From Burkholderiaceae bacterium (GTDB lineage: Bacteria; Pseudomonadota; Gammaproteobacteria; Burkholderiales; Burkholderiaceae), in assembly GCA_021166835.1 (NCBI GenBank), contig JAJPEN010000020.1, positions 1 to 64,000 on the forward strand: 64,000 bases of DNA. The letters run 5' to 3'. A program made the translations under genes and the position numbers. The notes beneath the pieces are model-generated. The model did no database searches. It had not been told where the DNA came from and worked only from the letters and a program-made list of their open reading frames with translations. This document shows positions 1 to 7,935 of this stretch, piece by piece. Each line of letters opens with the position of its first letter. The first letter of the stretch is position 1.

Positions 1-152
1 GCATCAACATCGAGACGCTCGACCCGGGCGCCGAAGGCGTGCCGATCGCACGCGAGCGCATCGACGGCGTGCGTCACGAAACGATCCTGTCGAACAGCTT
101 CGGCTTCGGCGGAACGAACTGCACGCTGGCGCTGGCGCGCTTGCAGCCCTGA
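1..152 (+). CDS. Beta-ketoacyl-ACP synthase, C-terminal end (partial)
   Basis: Only the last 49 codons are inside the window; the gene starts upstream and ends with TGA at 150-152. The visible tail contains the motif NSFGFGGTNCTLAL near its end, the conserved C-terminal motif of FabF/FabB-type 3-ketoacyl-ACP synthases (usually NSFGFGGTNA), which condense malonyl-ACP with acyl-ACP in fatty-acid or related synthesis. Whether this is housekeeping FabF/FabB or a secondary-pathway paralogue cannot be told from the fragment. It converges on the SDR gene that ends at 181, with no clear terminator in the 28-base gap. Confidence 0.85.
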   Translation, partial: INIETLDPGAEGVPIARERIDGVRHETILSNSFGFGGTNCTLALARLQP

Positions 153-180
153 CGCGCGCGCGGGCGGGCGTGCGCCGCGT

Positions 181-981
181 TCAGACGATCGTGTAGGCGC
201 CGTCCACGACGAGCTGCGCGCCCGTCACGAAACTGGCCTCGTCCGACGCCAGGTAGACGTAGGCGCCGGCGATCTCGTCGGGCTCCGCGAAGCGTCCCAT
301 CGGCTGCAGCCGTGCGAACGACGCCATCGCGGCATCGAAGTCGGCGGCCGTTTCGCGCACGCTCGACACGAGTCCGGGCGTTCTCGTCGTGCCCGGACAC
401 ACCGCATTGACGCGGATGCCGTCCTTGATCAGCGAGATCGCCGCCGCCCGCGTCAACGAGCTGACCCCGCCCTTCACTGCGTGGTAGGCGGCGTATCCGG
501 GCGAGCCGACGATCGCGAAGGTGGACGAGGTATTGACGATGGAGCCCCCGCCCGCGCGCCGCAGGAACGGAAGCGCCTGGCGGATGCCGAAGAAGACGCC
601 CTTCAGGCCGACGTCGACGATGCGCTGCCACTCGGCCTCGCCGGTCTGCTCGATGTCGTGCACCGACTGCACCGCCGCGTTGTTCACCAGCACGTCGAGC
701 CTGCCGAAGCGCGACTCGCACTGCGCAAAGGTCGCATCGAGCTCCGCCACGCGGCCGACGTCGCAGCGATGGAAGGCGGCTGCGTCGCCGAGATCGGCGG
801 CGAGCCGGGCGCCGGCGTCGTCGTCGACGTCGGCGACGAGCACCCGCGCACCCTGCGCGACGAAGGCGCGCACCACCGCCTCGCCGATGCCGTTCGCCGC
901 GCCGGTGACGACCGCGACCTTTCCTTCGAGCCTTCGACCCGCCTGTCCGGCCTTCGCCGGGGCAACCTGTGCCGCGTTCAT
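181..981 (-). CDS. SDR-family NAD(P)-dependent oxidoreductase
   Basis: 266-residue short-chain dehydrogenase/reductase, last gene of a leftward operon. The ATG at 981 was chosen because it overlaps the stop of the preceding hydrolase gene (ATGA, 978-981) and gives a standard N-terminus; a longer upstream extension of the frame is arginine-rich and not SDR-like. After about 15 residues comes the cofactor motif TGAANGIGEA, then NNAA, the catalytic Ser (NTSS) and YAAYHAVKGG, where Tyr and Lys of YxxxK are present. The end (SFVTGAQLVVDGAY) is typical of classical SDRs. Substrate is unknown; the ABC transporter and hydrolase in the same operon suggest catabolism of the imported compound. Confidence 0.9.
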   Translation of the reverse strand: MNAAQVAPAKAGQAGRRLEGKVAVVTGAANGIGEAVVRAFVAQGARVLVADVDDDAGARLAADLGDAAAFHRCDVGRVAELDATFAQCESRFGRLDVLVNNAAVQSVHDIEQTGEAEWQRIVDVGLKGVFFGIRQALPFLRRAGGGSIVNTSSTFAIVGSPGYAAYHAVKGGVSSLTRAAAISLIKDGIRVNAVCPGTTRTPGLVSSVRETAADFDAAMASFARLQPMGRFAEPDEIAGAYVYLASDEASFVTGAQLVVDGAYTIV

Positions 982-1619
982 GCGATCCCCGCGATCGTGG
1001 TCAGCGGGCTGCCCGCGCGAAGCGCGTCGACGACGAGCCCGGAGCGGCTCACCACGCCGAAGTGCGTGGCGATGTCGTACAGCGTGCTCTGCTGCTCGCG
1101 CTCGCCGGTGGCCGCGCAGCAGTCCTCGGGAACCACCACCTCGTAGCCGTTGAAGAAGGCGTCGTGCACGGTGGAGCGCACGCAGATGTTCGTCACGATG
1201 CCGAAGACGACGAGCTGGTCGCACTGCATGTCCTTCAGCAGCAGGTCCAGCGGGGTCTGGAAGAACGCCGAGTAGCGGTGCTTGTAGAGACTGAAGTCCT
1301 GCTCCCGCGGCTCGAGCTCCTCGACGATCTCCACGCCCCAGGTGCCGAGCAGGCAGTGCTCGCCGCGCTTGAGCAGCTCGCGGTCGCGGCGCAGCCTCGG
1401 ATCGTGCGACTGGATCACCCAGAAGATCGGCGCACCGGCCGCACGCGCCGCGTCGATCACCCGGCGCTGCGGCTCGATCAGCCGTTCGTAGCCCGGCAGC
1501 ACCATCCGGCCGCCCGGCTTGCAGAACTCGTTGAGCATGTCGATCACGAGGATCGCCGTGCGCGACGGATCGAGTTTCACCGTCTGCTCGTGACGCACGC
1601 TGGAAAACACGTCGTTCAT
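978..1619 (-). CDS. Isochorismatase-family cysteine hydrolase
   Basis: 213-residue protein of the isochorismatase-like (nicotinamidase/N-carbamoylsarcosine amidase) superfamily. The catalytic triad is visible: Asp in AILVIDMLNEF (about residue 27), Lys in SLYKHRYSAF, and the nucleophile Cys in GIVTNICVRST. Such enzymes cleave amide or ureide C-N bonds, or enol ethers in true isochorismatases. It lies 25 bases after livM and overlaps the SDR gene by 4 bases, so it is probably co-transcribed with both. The solute-binding protein upstream resembles amide/urea binders, which fits an amidohydrolase role, but the substrate is an inference. Confidence 0.88.
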   Translation of the reverse strand: MNDVFSSVRHEQTVKLDPSRTAILVIDMLNEFCKPGGRMVLPGYERLIEPQRRVIDAARAAGAPIFWVIQSHDPRLRRDRELLKRGEHCLLGTWGVEIVEELEPREQDFSLYKHRYSAFFQTPLDLLLKDMQCDQLVVFGIVTNICVRSTVHDAFFNGYEVVVPEDCCAATGEREQQSTLYDIATHFGVVSRSGLVVDALRAGSPLTTIAGIA

Positions 1620-1644
1620 TGCCGACTCCCTTGAAACGACACTC

Positions 1645-2631
1645 CTAACCGACCGCGCGCAGGCGCCGCGGCAGCGGGTTCGCCAGCAGCCCGCCGAGGA
1701 TTCCGCGCGGGAAGTACATGACGACCAGCATCAGCAGGACGCCGAGCGCGAGCAGCCAGTACTGCCCGAGCGTCTCGGACAGCACGCCTTCGAGATACTT
1801 CAGCCCGAGCGCCCCGACGAAGGCGGCGGTGAGCGACTGCCGCCCGCCGATCAGCACCCAGACGAGCACCTCGGTCGACAGCCCGAAACCGAGCGCGCTG
1901 GGCGCGACGAATCCGAACTGGCCGGCGAAGAACCCGCCGGCGAGCGCGGCGACGCCGCCGCCGACGGCGAACGCGACGACCTTGTGGCGCGCGACCGGAT
2001 AGCCGAAGGTGGACACGCGCGTCTCGTCCGACGCGATGCCGCGCAGCACGGTGCCCCAGCCGGAGGCGCCGAGCGCGCCCAGCAGCGCTGCCACCGCCGC
2101 GGCGATCGCGGCGATCGTCCAGTAGCCGGCGCGGGGGTCGAGCAGGTCGAGCTCGCCGCCGAGCATCGGCGGGGGCACGTCGAGCAGGCCGTTGTAACCG
2201 CCGATCGCGTCCCAGTTGATCGCGATGCGCTCGGCGATCACCGCCGCGCACAGGGTGACGATGCCGAAGAACGCGCCCTTGACCACGCGCCCGATGAACA
2301 GCGACAGCCCGAGCAGCGCGGCGGCGACCGCGCCGGCGGTGCAGCCGAGCAGCACCCCGAGCCAGGGCGAGTCGGGCAGCCCCGGCAGCATGCCCTTGGC
2401 CGCCAGCGCCGCGACATAGGCGCCGACGCCGAAGAACAGCGCCTGCCCGAAGCACAGCAGCCCGGCCTGCCGCCAGACGAAGGCCAGGCTCATCGCGAAG
2501 ATGCCGTAGCACAGCAGCTGCGCGAAACGCGCGAGCTCCCACTCGCCGAGCCACAGCGGCGCAGCGAGCACGACAGCCCAGATCGCGCCGACCACCAGGT
2601 TGCGCAGGTCGCCGCGGGCGTAGCCGCTCAC
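1645..2631 (-). CDS. livM: Branched-chain amino acid/amide-type ABC transporter permease LivM
   Basis: 328-residue inner-membrane permease. I place the start at GTG 2631, which overlaps the livH stop in a GTGA arrangement; the reading frame continues upstream as an antisense shadow of livH and should not be counted. The sequence is a run of hydrophobic segments with the LivM signature region (LLCFGQALFFGVGAYVAA, then IGRVVKGAFFGIVTLC and the conserved ERIAINWDAIGGYNGL loop). It pairs with LivH to form the channel of a HAAT-type importer driven by LivG and LivF. Confidence 0.93.
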   Translation of the reverse strand: MSGYARGDLRNLVVGAIWAVVLAAPLWLGEWELARFAQLLCYGIFAMSLAFVWRQAGLLCFGQALFFGVGAYVAALAAKGMLPGLPDSPWLGVLLGCTAGAVAAALLGLSLFIGRVVKGAFFGIVTLCAAVIAERIAINWDAIGGYNGLLDVPPPMLGGELDLLDPRAGYWTIAAIAAAVAALLGALGASGWGTVLRGIASDETRVSTFGYPVARHKVVAFAVGGGVAALAGGFFAGQFGFVAPSALGFGLSTEVLVWVLIGGRQSLTAAFVGALGLKYLEGVLSETLGQYWLLALGVLLMLVVMYFPRGILGGLLANPLPRRLRAVG

Positions 2632-3482
2632 CGCCTGACCCCCGTGATGCCGTTCGGGTACAGGCGGATGACGACGATCGCCAGCGTGAACACGGCGATC
2701 TGCGCGATCACCGGGTTCCACCAGCTCGCGATGAGCGTCTGCGAGCTGCCCATCAGGCCGGTGCCCCAGAGCGCACCCGCCGGCGAGCCGACGCCGCCGA
2801 CGAGGATCGACAGGAACGCCGGCAGGATGAAGCCGAAGCCCATCTGCGGATCGACGCTCATCAGCGGCGCCATCACCGCACCGGCGAGCCCCGCCAGCCC
2901 GGTGCCGAAGGCGAAGGCGGCGCGGTCGACGCGGCGCGTGTCGATGCCGATCGCGCGCGCGATCGGCCGGTTCACCATCGCTGCCCGCGCCGCCAGGCCG
3001 AAGCGCGTGCGGTACAGGATCGCGAAGACGAGCAGCGCCACGACGACGGCAATCGCCATGACGAGCAGCCGGTACGCCGAATACGGCACGCCGAACAGCG
3101 AGACCGCCGAATCGAGCGGCGAAGCGATCTGCTGCGACTGCGCGCCGAAGGCGATCACGATCGCCTGCTTGATCGCGATCGACAGCCCCCAGGTGGCGAG
3201 GATCGTGTCGAGCGGCCGGTCGTACATGCGGCGGATGACTGCCACCTCGGCCAGCAACCCGACGGCCGCGGCCACGAGTGCGCCGAGCAGCACGCCCGCG
3301 GCGAACGGCAGCCCCATCTGCTGCGCGAACCACAGGCCGTAGGCGCCGATCAGGAAGAACTCGCCGTGCGCGAGGTTGATCACCTGCATGAGGCCGAAGA
3401 TCAGCACCAGCCCGATGCTCACCAGCAGCAGCACCGAGATGTAGTTCAGCGAGTCGAGCAGGATCGGCAGCACGGTCTGCAT
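2628..3482 (-). CDS. livH: Branched-chain amino acid/amide-type ABC transporter permease LivH
   Basis: 284-residue inner-membrane permease with about eight hydrophobic segments. The N-terminal part (IFGLMQVINLAHGEFFLIGAY) is the characteristic LivH motif, and FLSILVGGVGSPAGALWGT is the conserved cytoplasmic loop that contacts the ATPases. The ATG at 3482 follows the livF stop by one base; the 3' end overlaps livM. It forms the translocation pore with LivM; the substrate is set by the binding protein encoded at 4939-6162. Confidence 0.94.
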   Translation of the reverse strand: MQTVLPILLDSLNYISVLLLVSIGLVLIFGLMQVINLAHGEFFLIGAYGLWFAQQMGLPFAAGVLLGALVAAAVGLLAEVAVIRRMYDRPLDTILATWGLSIAIKQAIVIAFGAQSQQIASPLDSAVSLFGVPYSAYRLLVMAIAVVVALLVFAILYRTRFGLAARAAMVNRPIARAIGIDTRRVDRAAFAFGTGLAGLAGAVMAPLMSVDPQMGFGFILPAFLSILVGGVGSPAGALWGTGLMGSSQTLIASWWNPVIAQIAVFTLAIVVIRLYPNGITGVRR

Positions 3483-3483
3483 G

Positions 3484-4197
3484 TCACAACCCCATGTTGC
3501 GTTCGAAGATCTCGGGCTGCTCGCGCAGCCGCGCCGCCTCGATCCGCTCGCGCTCGCGCCCGTTCTCGATGAAGAGGACGTCGTCGGCGAGCGCCTGCAC
3601 CATCTCCAGGTTCTGCTCGACGAGCAGGATGCTCAGCCGCTCCTCGCGGTTGATGCGCAGCAGGATCGTCGCGATCTCGTGCACGATCGACGGCTGGATT
3701 CCCTCCGACGGCTCGTCGAGCAGCAGCAGGCGCGGACGCGCGGCGAGCGCGCGCGCGATCGCGAGCATCTGCTGCTGGCCGCCGGACAGCGTCTCGGCGC
3801 GCTGCGCGCTGCGTTCGCGCAGCACCGGAAAATAGCCGTACAGGCGCTCGAGATCCGGCTCTCCGTGCTCGTGCGCGAGGGCACCGAGCCGGATGTTCTC
3901 CAGGACGCTGAAGCCCGGGAAAACCTCGCGGCCCTGCGGCACGTAGGCCACGCCGGCGAGGCTGATCCGGTGCGTCGGCCAGCCGGCGACGTCGTGGCCG
4001 CCGAAGCGCACCTCTCCCGCGGAAACCGCGACCAACCCCATGATCGCGCGCACCAGCGTCGTCTTGCCCATGCCGTTGCGTCCCATCACGGCCAGCGTGC
4101 GGCCTTCGCCGAGCTGCAGCGACAGTCCCTTGAGCACCTGGTCGCCGCGCGAATAGCCGGCGTACAGCGCGCGGATCGAAAGCGCCGGATCGCTCAT
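3484..4197 (-). CDS. livF: ABC transporter ATP-binding protein LivF
   Basis: 237-residue ABC ATPase. Walker A is GRNGMGKTT, the signature is LSGGQQQMLAIARAL, and Walker B is LLLLDEPSEGIQP, the last typical of LivF. The start at ATG 4197 overlaps the livG stop (ATGA); the frame can be extended upstream only through an antisense shadow of livG. It energises import by LivHM together with LivG on the cytoplasmic face. Confidence 0.94.
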   Translation of the reverse strand: MSDPALSIRALYAGYSRGDQVLKGLSLQLGEGRTLAVMGRNGMGKTTLVRAIMGLVAVSAGEVRFGGHDVAGWPTHRISLAGVAYVPQGREVFPGFSVLENIRLGALAHEHGEPDLERLYGYFPVLRERSAQRAETLSGGQQQMLAIARALAARPRLLLLDEPSEGIQPSIVHEIATILLRINREERLSILLVEQNLEMVQALADDVLFIENGRERERIEAARLREQPEIFERNMGL

Positions 4198-4937
4198 GCA
4201 GCCTCGCCAAGATAGGCGGCGCGCACCCGGGGATCCTGCCGCACGCTCTCGTAGTCGCCCTCGCTCTGCACGATACCGCCGAGCATGACGAGGATGGGGC
4301 ACTCGAGGTCGCGCACGAAGCGCATGTCGTGCTCGATCGCGAGCACGGCCATGCCGCGCTCGCCGCTGATCCGGTGGATCAGCCGCACGGTATCGGCGGT
4401 CTCCTGCGCCGTCATGCCAGCGGTCGGTTCGTCGAGCAGCAGCAGGCGGGGGCCGCGCGACACGAGCATCAGCAACTCGAGCCGCTGCTTCGCGCCGTGC
4501 GGCAGCTGCTCGACCGGCGCGAAGCGCAGGTCGAAGAGACCCGCTTCGCGAAGCAGCGCCGCGTAGCCGTCGACCGACAATCCGCGAAGGCTTCCCGCCA
4601 CGCTGCTGCCCGCGGCGCCGACCCGCGCGAGCTCCAGGTTCTCCAGCACCGAAAGACCGGCGAGCACGCCCGGCACCTGGAACTTGCGCAGCATGCCGAG
4701 TCGCGCGATGCGATGCGCCGGCATGCGTTCGGTGCGCTGCCCGTCGAAGACGCAGCGCCCCGCGTCGGGCCGCAGCACGCCGCTCAGGATGTTGAACAGC
4801 GTGCTCTTGCCGCAGCCGTTGGGCCCGATGATGCACTTCACCTCGCCGGCGCCGAGCTGCAGCTCGACGCCGTTCAGGACGTGCAGCCCGCCGAAGCGCT
4901 TGCGGATCCCCTCGACCGCGAGCAGCGGCTCGCCCAT
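4194..4937 (-). CDS. livG: ABC transporter ATP-binding protein LivG
   Basis: 247-residue ABC ATPase. Walker A GPNGCGKST, a degenerate signature LPHGAKQRLELL (LivG proteins normally carry a variant signature here), and Walker B LLLLDEPTAGM are all visible, followed by the switch His in AIEHDMRFV. It begins one base after the binding-protein stop (TAG 4939-4941) and is translationally coupled to livF. It is the second nucleotide-binding subunit of the importer. Confidence 0.94.
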   Translation of the reverse strand: MGEPLLAVEGIRKRFGGLHVLNGVELQLGAGEVKCIIGPNGCGKSTLFNILSGVLRPDAGRCVFDGQRTERMPAHRIARLGMLRKFQVPGVLAGLSVLENLELARVGAAGSSVAGSLRGLSVDGYAALLREAGLFDLRFAPVEQLPHGAKQRLELLMLVSRGPRLLLLDEPTAGMTAQETADTVRLIHRISGERGMAVLAIEHDMRFVRDLECPILVMLGGIVQSEGDYESVRQDPRVRAAYLGEAA

Positions 4938-4938
4938 C

Positions 4939-6162
4939 CTATTTCGCGCACTGGTTCGGAGCGACGACCTTGCCGATGTATTCGAGCATCTGCAGCTTGC
5001 CCCCGCGCGCCTCGGACACCAGCATGTTCAGGTCGACGTGGCGATCGTCGGCGCGCATCGTCACCGGCCCGTTGCCCACCGTCAGCGTCTGGCCGACGAT
5101 CGCCTTCATGGCGTCTTCCGCCTTGACCGAGTTCGCCTTCTTCAGCGCGTCGAGATAGAAGCGCGTGATACCGTAATGCGCGTCGACGTAGTAGCTCACG
5201 GTGGCGCCCTCGCCGAAGCGCTTGCGCTGACGCGCGACGAAGTCCTTCGCCTCGGGCCGGTCCAGCGTCTGGATGAAATGCGAGCAGGTCACGATCCCGT
5301 CGGCTTCGCTGCCCGAGAAGCCGGGCAGGTAGTTCTCGTTGAAGCCCATGAAGGCGATGCGCACGCGGTCCTTCAGGCCGGCGGCCACGAACTGCTTCAC
5401 GAAGGTGACGCCGTCGGCGCCGGGCAGCGTGAGCACGAGCACCTTCGCTCCGGAGTCGGCGATCTTGCGAAGCGTCGGCGCGAAATCCTTGACGCCGAAG
5501 GGCGTGTACTCCTCGCCGAGCACCTTGCCGTTGCTGCGCGCGACCGCCGCCTTGATCGCGGCGTTCATCTTCTGCGGCCAGACGTAGTCGGCGCCGAACA
5601 GGTAGTAGCCTCCCTGGCCGTCGGCGTTCTTCGCGAGCCACGGGATCAGCGGATCGACGTAGTGCGCCGGAAGCGCCGAGTAGCACGCGATGTAGGGGCT
5701 GCAGACGCCGCCCTCGTAGTCGGTGGCATACAGCAGCGGCGTCTTGCCGCGCTCGATCGTCGACTTGATCGCATCGCGGTTGGCCGAGGTCACCGGTCCG
5801 ATGATCGCCGCCACCTTGTCGCGGCGGATCAGTTGTCCCGCACGCTCGACCGCCGTCTTCGGATCGGTCTTGTCGTCGGCCTTGACGATCTCGACCTTGC
5901 GCCCGAGAACGCCGCCGGCGGCATTGACCTCCTCCACTGCCAGCGTGATCCCCTGCTCGCCCTGCTGGCCGAACAGTTCCAGGCCGCCGGAGAACGGCAG
6001 CAGCATGCCGAGTCGAACGGGCTCGGCCGCCCGCACGATGGCGGGGAAGCCGAGCACGGAAGCGCCCGCCGCCGCGGCCCCCGCCCCGAGCAGCCGCCGT
6101 CGCACCGGGCGACGCGGCGAAATTTCGGCGACGAGAGAAGATTCTGGTCGATTCGCGTTCAT
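4939..6162 (-). CDS. Periplasmic substrate-binding protein of a urea/amide-type ABC importer
   Basis: 407-residue periplasmic binding protein, first gene of the leftward operon. The N-terminus is basic and twin-arginine-like (RRPVRRRLLGAGAAAAGAS) before a hydrophobic stretch and a signal-peptidase-like IVRAAEP, so export by Tat or Sec is expected. The mature part starts VRLGMLLPFSGGLELFGQQG and holds a YYLFGADYVWPQK segment like UrtA, FmdD and AmiC, which makes urea, short amides or related compounds more likely ligands than branched-chain amino acids; this is inference. ATG 6162 is chosen because the signal sequence follows directly. A MarR-type palindrome lies about 25 bases upstream. Confidence 0.88.
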   Translation of the reverse strand: MNANRPESSLVAEISPRRPVRRRLLGAGAAAAGASVLGFPAIVRAAEPVRLGMLLPFSGGLELFGQQGEQGITLAVEEVNAAGGVLGRKVEIVKADDKTDPKTAVERAGQLIRRDKVAAIIGPVTSANRDAIKSTIERGKTPLLYATDYEGGVCSPYIACYSALPAHYVDPLIPWLAKNADGQGGYYLFGADYVWPQKMNAAIKAAVARSNGKVLGEEYTPFGVKDFAPTLRKIADSGAKVLVLTLPGADGVTFVKQFVAAGLKDRVRIAFMGFNENYLPGFSGSEADGIVTCSHFIQTLDRPEAKDFVARQRKRFGEGATVSYYVDAHYGITRFYLDALKKANSVKAEDAMKAIVGQTLTVGNGPVTMRADDRHVDLNMLVSEARGGKLQMLEYIGKVVAPNQCAK

Positions 6163-6185
6163 GCGGGCTCCCGATGTCCGAATTA

Positions 6186-6199
6186 GTTTCCTAGGAAAC
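6186..6199. promoter_or_regulatory. Perfect 14-bp palindrome, candidate MarR operator of the liv operon
   Basis: GTTTCCTAGGAAAC is a perfect palindrome in the 148-base gap between the leftward liv operon and the rightward AmiC-like gene, with TTA/GA continuing the dyad on either side. Its length and shape are those of MarR-family operators, and a MarR gene lies about 1.2 kb away. It is close enough to the livK start to block transcription. Binding is inferred, not shown. Confidence 0.6.
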
Positions 6200-6310
6200 A
6201 GAGCCGCAACATAAACGAATCGGAACTTCGACTCAAGCCGGGGCGCGGGCGAAGCTCGTGCGGCCTGCACGCCAAAGATAATCCTGACGGACGCGCCTTC
6301 GCGAAAGACG

Positions 6311-7402
6311 ATGACCCCCAGCGAGACATTCGGCCGCACGATCCTGCGCGCGCGAAAGCGGTCGCGCGAGAGCTTCGTCGTCGGCCTGCTCATTCCGGTC
6401 TCCGGGCCGCTGGCGATGCTGGGGCCGTCGGCGCTCGCCTGCGGCCGACTGGCCGGCGAAGCGTGGAATCGTGCCGGCGGCTCGCTCGGGCGCGAGGTCC
6501 GGCTCGCGGTGCTCGATGCGGGCGCTCCGAGCGCTCGACTCGACGACGAAGTCGCCACGCTCCTCGACAACGACGAGCTGGACGCGATCGTCGCGCTGGG
6601 CACGACTCCGGTCGGCCACCGTGTCAGCGAGATCATCGGTGCCCGGGTCCCGATGATCTTCACGACGCAGTTCGAAGGCACCGGCCTGCCGCGCTGGGTG
6701 CACGCGATCGGTGAGACGCCCGATCGGCAGTTGCTACCGGCCGTGCAGTGGATGAGCGAGCACCGCCGGGTGCGGCGCTGGTATCTGCTCGGCAACGACT
6801 ACTCGTGGCCGCGCTGCGCGCATCGCAAGGTGGCCGAACGCATTCGCGGGCTCGGCGGCAGCGTCGCCGCCGAACGCTACGTCGCGCTGGGCGAGCGCGA
6901 CTTCGATCGCGTCGTGGAAGAGATCGCGCACAGCTCGGCGGACGCGGTGCTCGTGTCGCTGATCGGCAGCGACTCCGTCCACATGTGCCGCGCGTTCGCG
7001 GCCGCCGATCTCCCCGGACGCGTGCTGCGGCTGTCCTCGAGCATCGAGGAGAACGCGCTGCTCGGAATGGGCCATCGCAACACCGAAGGCCTGTTCGCCG
7101 TGTCGGGCTACTTCGCGACGATCGGCTCGGAAGCCAACGCGCGCTTCAAGGAGCGCTATCACGGCCGTTTCGGCGACCGTGCGCCGACGCTGAACTCGCT
7201 CGCGCAATCGGTGTACGAAGGACTCGTCCACCTGCGGCGGCAATGCGGCGAGACGACGGACAACGACGACTCGCCACTGTCGAGCGTTCGAAGCGTCCGC
7301 CGGCCGGGACCGCGCAGTGCCCCTGCCGAATGCGTCTATCTCGCCGAGGCCGACGGCCTGGCGCTTCGGGTCATCCAGGACCTGTCCGGGCCGAGCCGAT
7401 GA
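6311..7402 (+). CDS. AmiC-like ligand-binding protein without signal peptide
   Basis: 363-residue type 1 periplasmic-binding-fold protein (Peripla_BP_5/AmiC-like). The fold begins FVVGLLIPVSGPLAMLGPS, and the WYLLGNDYSWPRCA segment matches both AmiC and the neighbouring ABC binding protein. The N-terminus (TPSETFGRTILRARKRSRES) is charged with no hydrophobic core, so the protein should stay in the cytoplasm. In Pseudomonas a cytoplasmic AmiC senses amides and restrains the antiterminator AmiR; here no AmiR-type ANTAR gene is visible next to it. It is divergent from the liv operon and its 3' end overlaps the MarR gene by 32 bases. A ligand-sensing role is inference. Confidence 0.75.
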   Translation: MTPSETFGRTILRARKRSRESFVVGLLIPVSGPLAMLGPSALACGRLAGEAWNRAGGSLGREVRLAVLDAGAPSARLDDEVATLLDNDELDAIVALGTTPVGHRVSEIIGARVPMIFTTQFEGTGLPRWVHAIGETPDRQLLPAVQWMSEHRRVRRWYLLGNDYSWPRCAHRKVAERIRGLGGSVAAERYVALGERDFDRVVEEIAHSSADAVLVSLIGSDSVHMCRAFAAADLPGRVLRLSSSIEENALLGMGHRNTEGLFAVSGYFATIGSEANARFKERYHGRFGDRAPTLNSLAQSVYEGLVHLRRQCGETTDNDDSPLSSVRSVRRPGPRSAPAECVYLAEADGLALRVIQDLSGPSR

Positions 7403-7835
7403 AGTCCTGCAGCAGCGCGCGCAGCTCGCGCACGCGCGGCTCTCCCAGGCGGCCTTCCAGGCTGCGACGGCTGCGCGCGATGCTCTCGTTCAGCAGCTCC
7501 ACCTTGCGCAAGCCGAAATCGGAGATGTGCAGCACGACGCGTCGCTGATCGACGGGATCGACCGAGCGTTGCACCAGCGCCGCATCCACCATTCGATCGA
7601 TCACCTTGCTGGTGGCCGACATCCGCATGCCAGCTTCGCGGGCGAGATCCGACATCGAGCGGCCCTTTTCGTCGGCGAGCACCTCGAGTACGCGCCAGAA
7701 CTCGACCGGGACGCCGTCGCTTCCGATCACCCGCTGCAGGTCGGCGGTAGCCCGGCGACTCGCCTGGTAGAGCAGACTTTGCAGTGAAGGAGCGGAATCG
7801 GGAGCGCCGACGGACAGCAGGTGTTCGGGGGACAT
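7371..7835 (-). CDS. MarR-family transcriptional regulator
   Basis: Winged-helix regulator of about 154 residues. The core has the MarR pattern: VEFWRVLEVLADEKGRSMSDLAREAGMRMSA, then a KVIDRMVDAALVQRS recognition region and the DPVDQRRVVLHISD wing. I choose the ATG at 7835 (MSPEHLL); earlier in-frame starts at 7892 and 7928 run into the TetR promoter region and give a non-conserved N-terminus, but cannot be excluded. Its 3' end overlaps the AmiC-like gene. The best candidate target is the palindrome at 6186-6199. Confidence 0.85.
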   Translation of the reverse strand: MSPEHLLSVGAPDSAPSLQSLLYQASRRATADLQRVIGSDGVPVEFWRVLEVLADEKGRSMSDLAREAGMRMSATSKVIDRMVDAALVQRSVDPVDQRRVVLHISDFGLRKVELLNESIARSRRSLEGRLGEPRVRELRALLQDFIGSARTGPG

Positions 7836-7910
7836 TCCGGAAAGAAGCCGAGCTCGGTTCGAACCGGCCGATCTTACCCGCTTGCACCCCATGCGGGCAC
7901 TCGCTAGACT

Positions 7911-7930
7911 AACTGACTTCGGAGTCATTT
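7911..7930. promoter_or_regulatory. Imperfect 20-bp palindrome, candidate TetR operator
   Basis: AACTGACTTCGGAGTCATTT reads as an imperfect dyad (TGACT/AGTCA arms around a CG centre) ending 5 bases before the ATG of the TetR gene at 7936. The position and 20-bp length fit an autoregulatory TetR operator. Its GGAG may also serve as the ribosome-binding site of that gene. Confidence 0.5.
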
Positions 7931-7935
7931 AATCG

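Noticed and set aside
1645..3333. A 562-codon version of LivM
   Set aside because: The first 230 or so residues are the antisense or out-of-frame image of livH; GTG 2631, overlapping the livH stop, gives a normal LivM.
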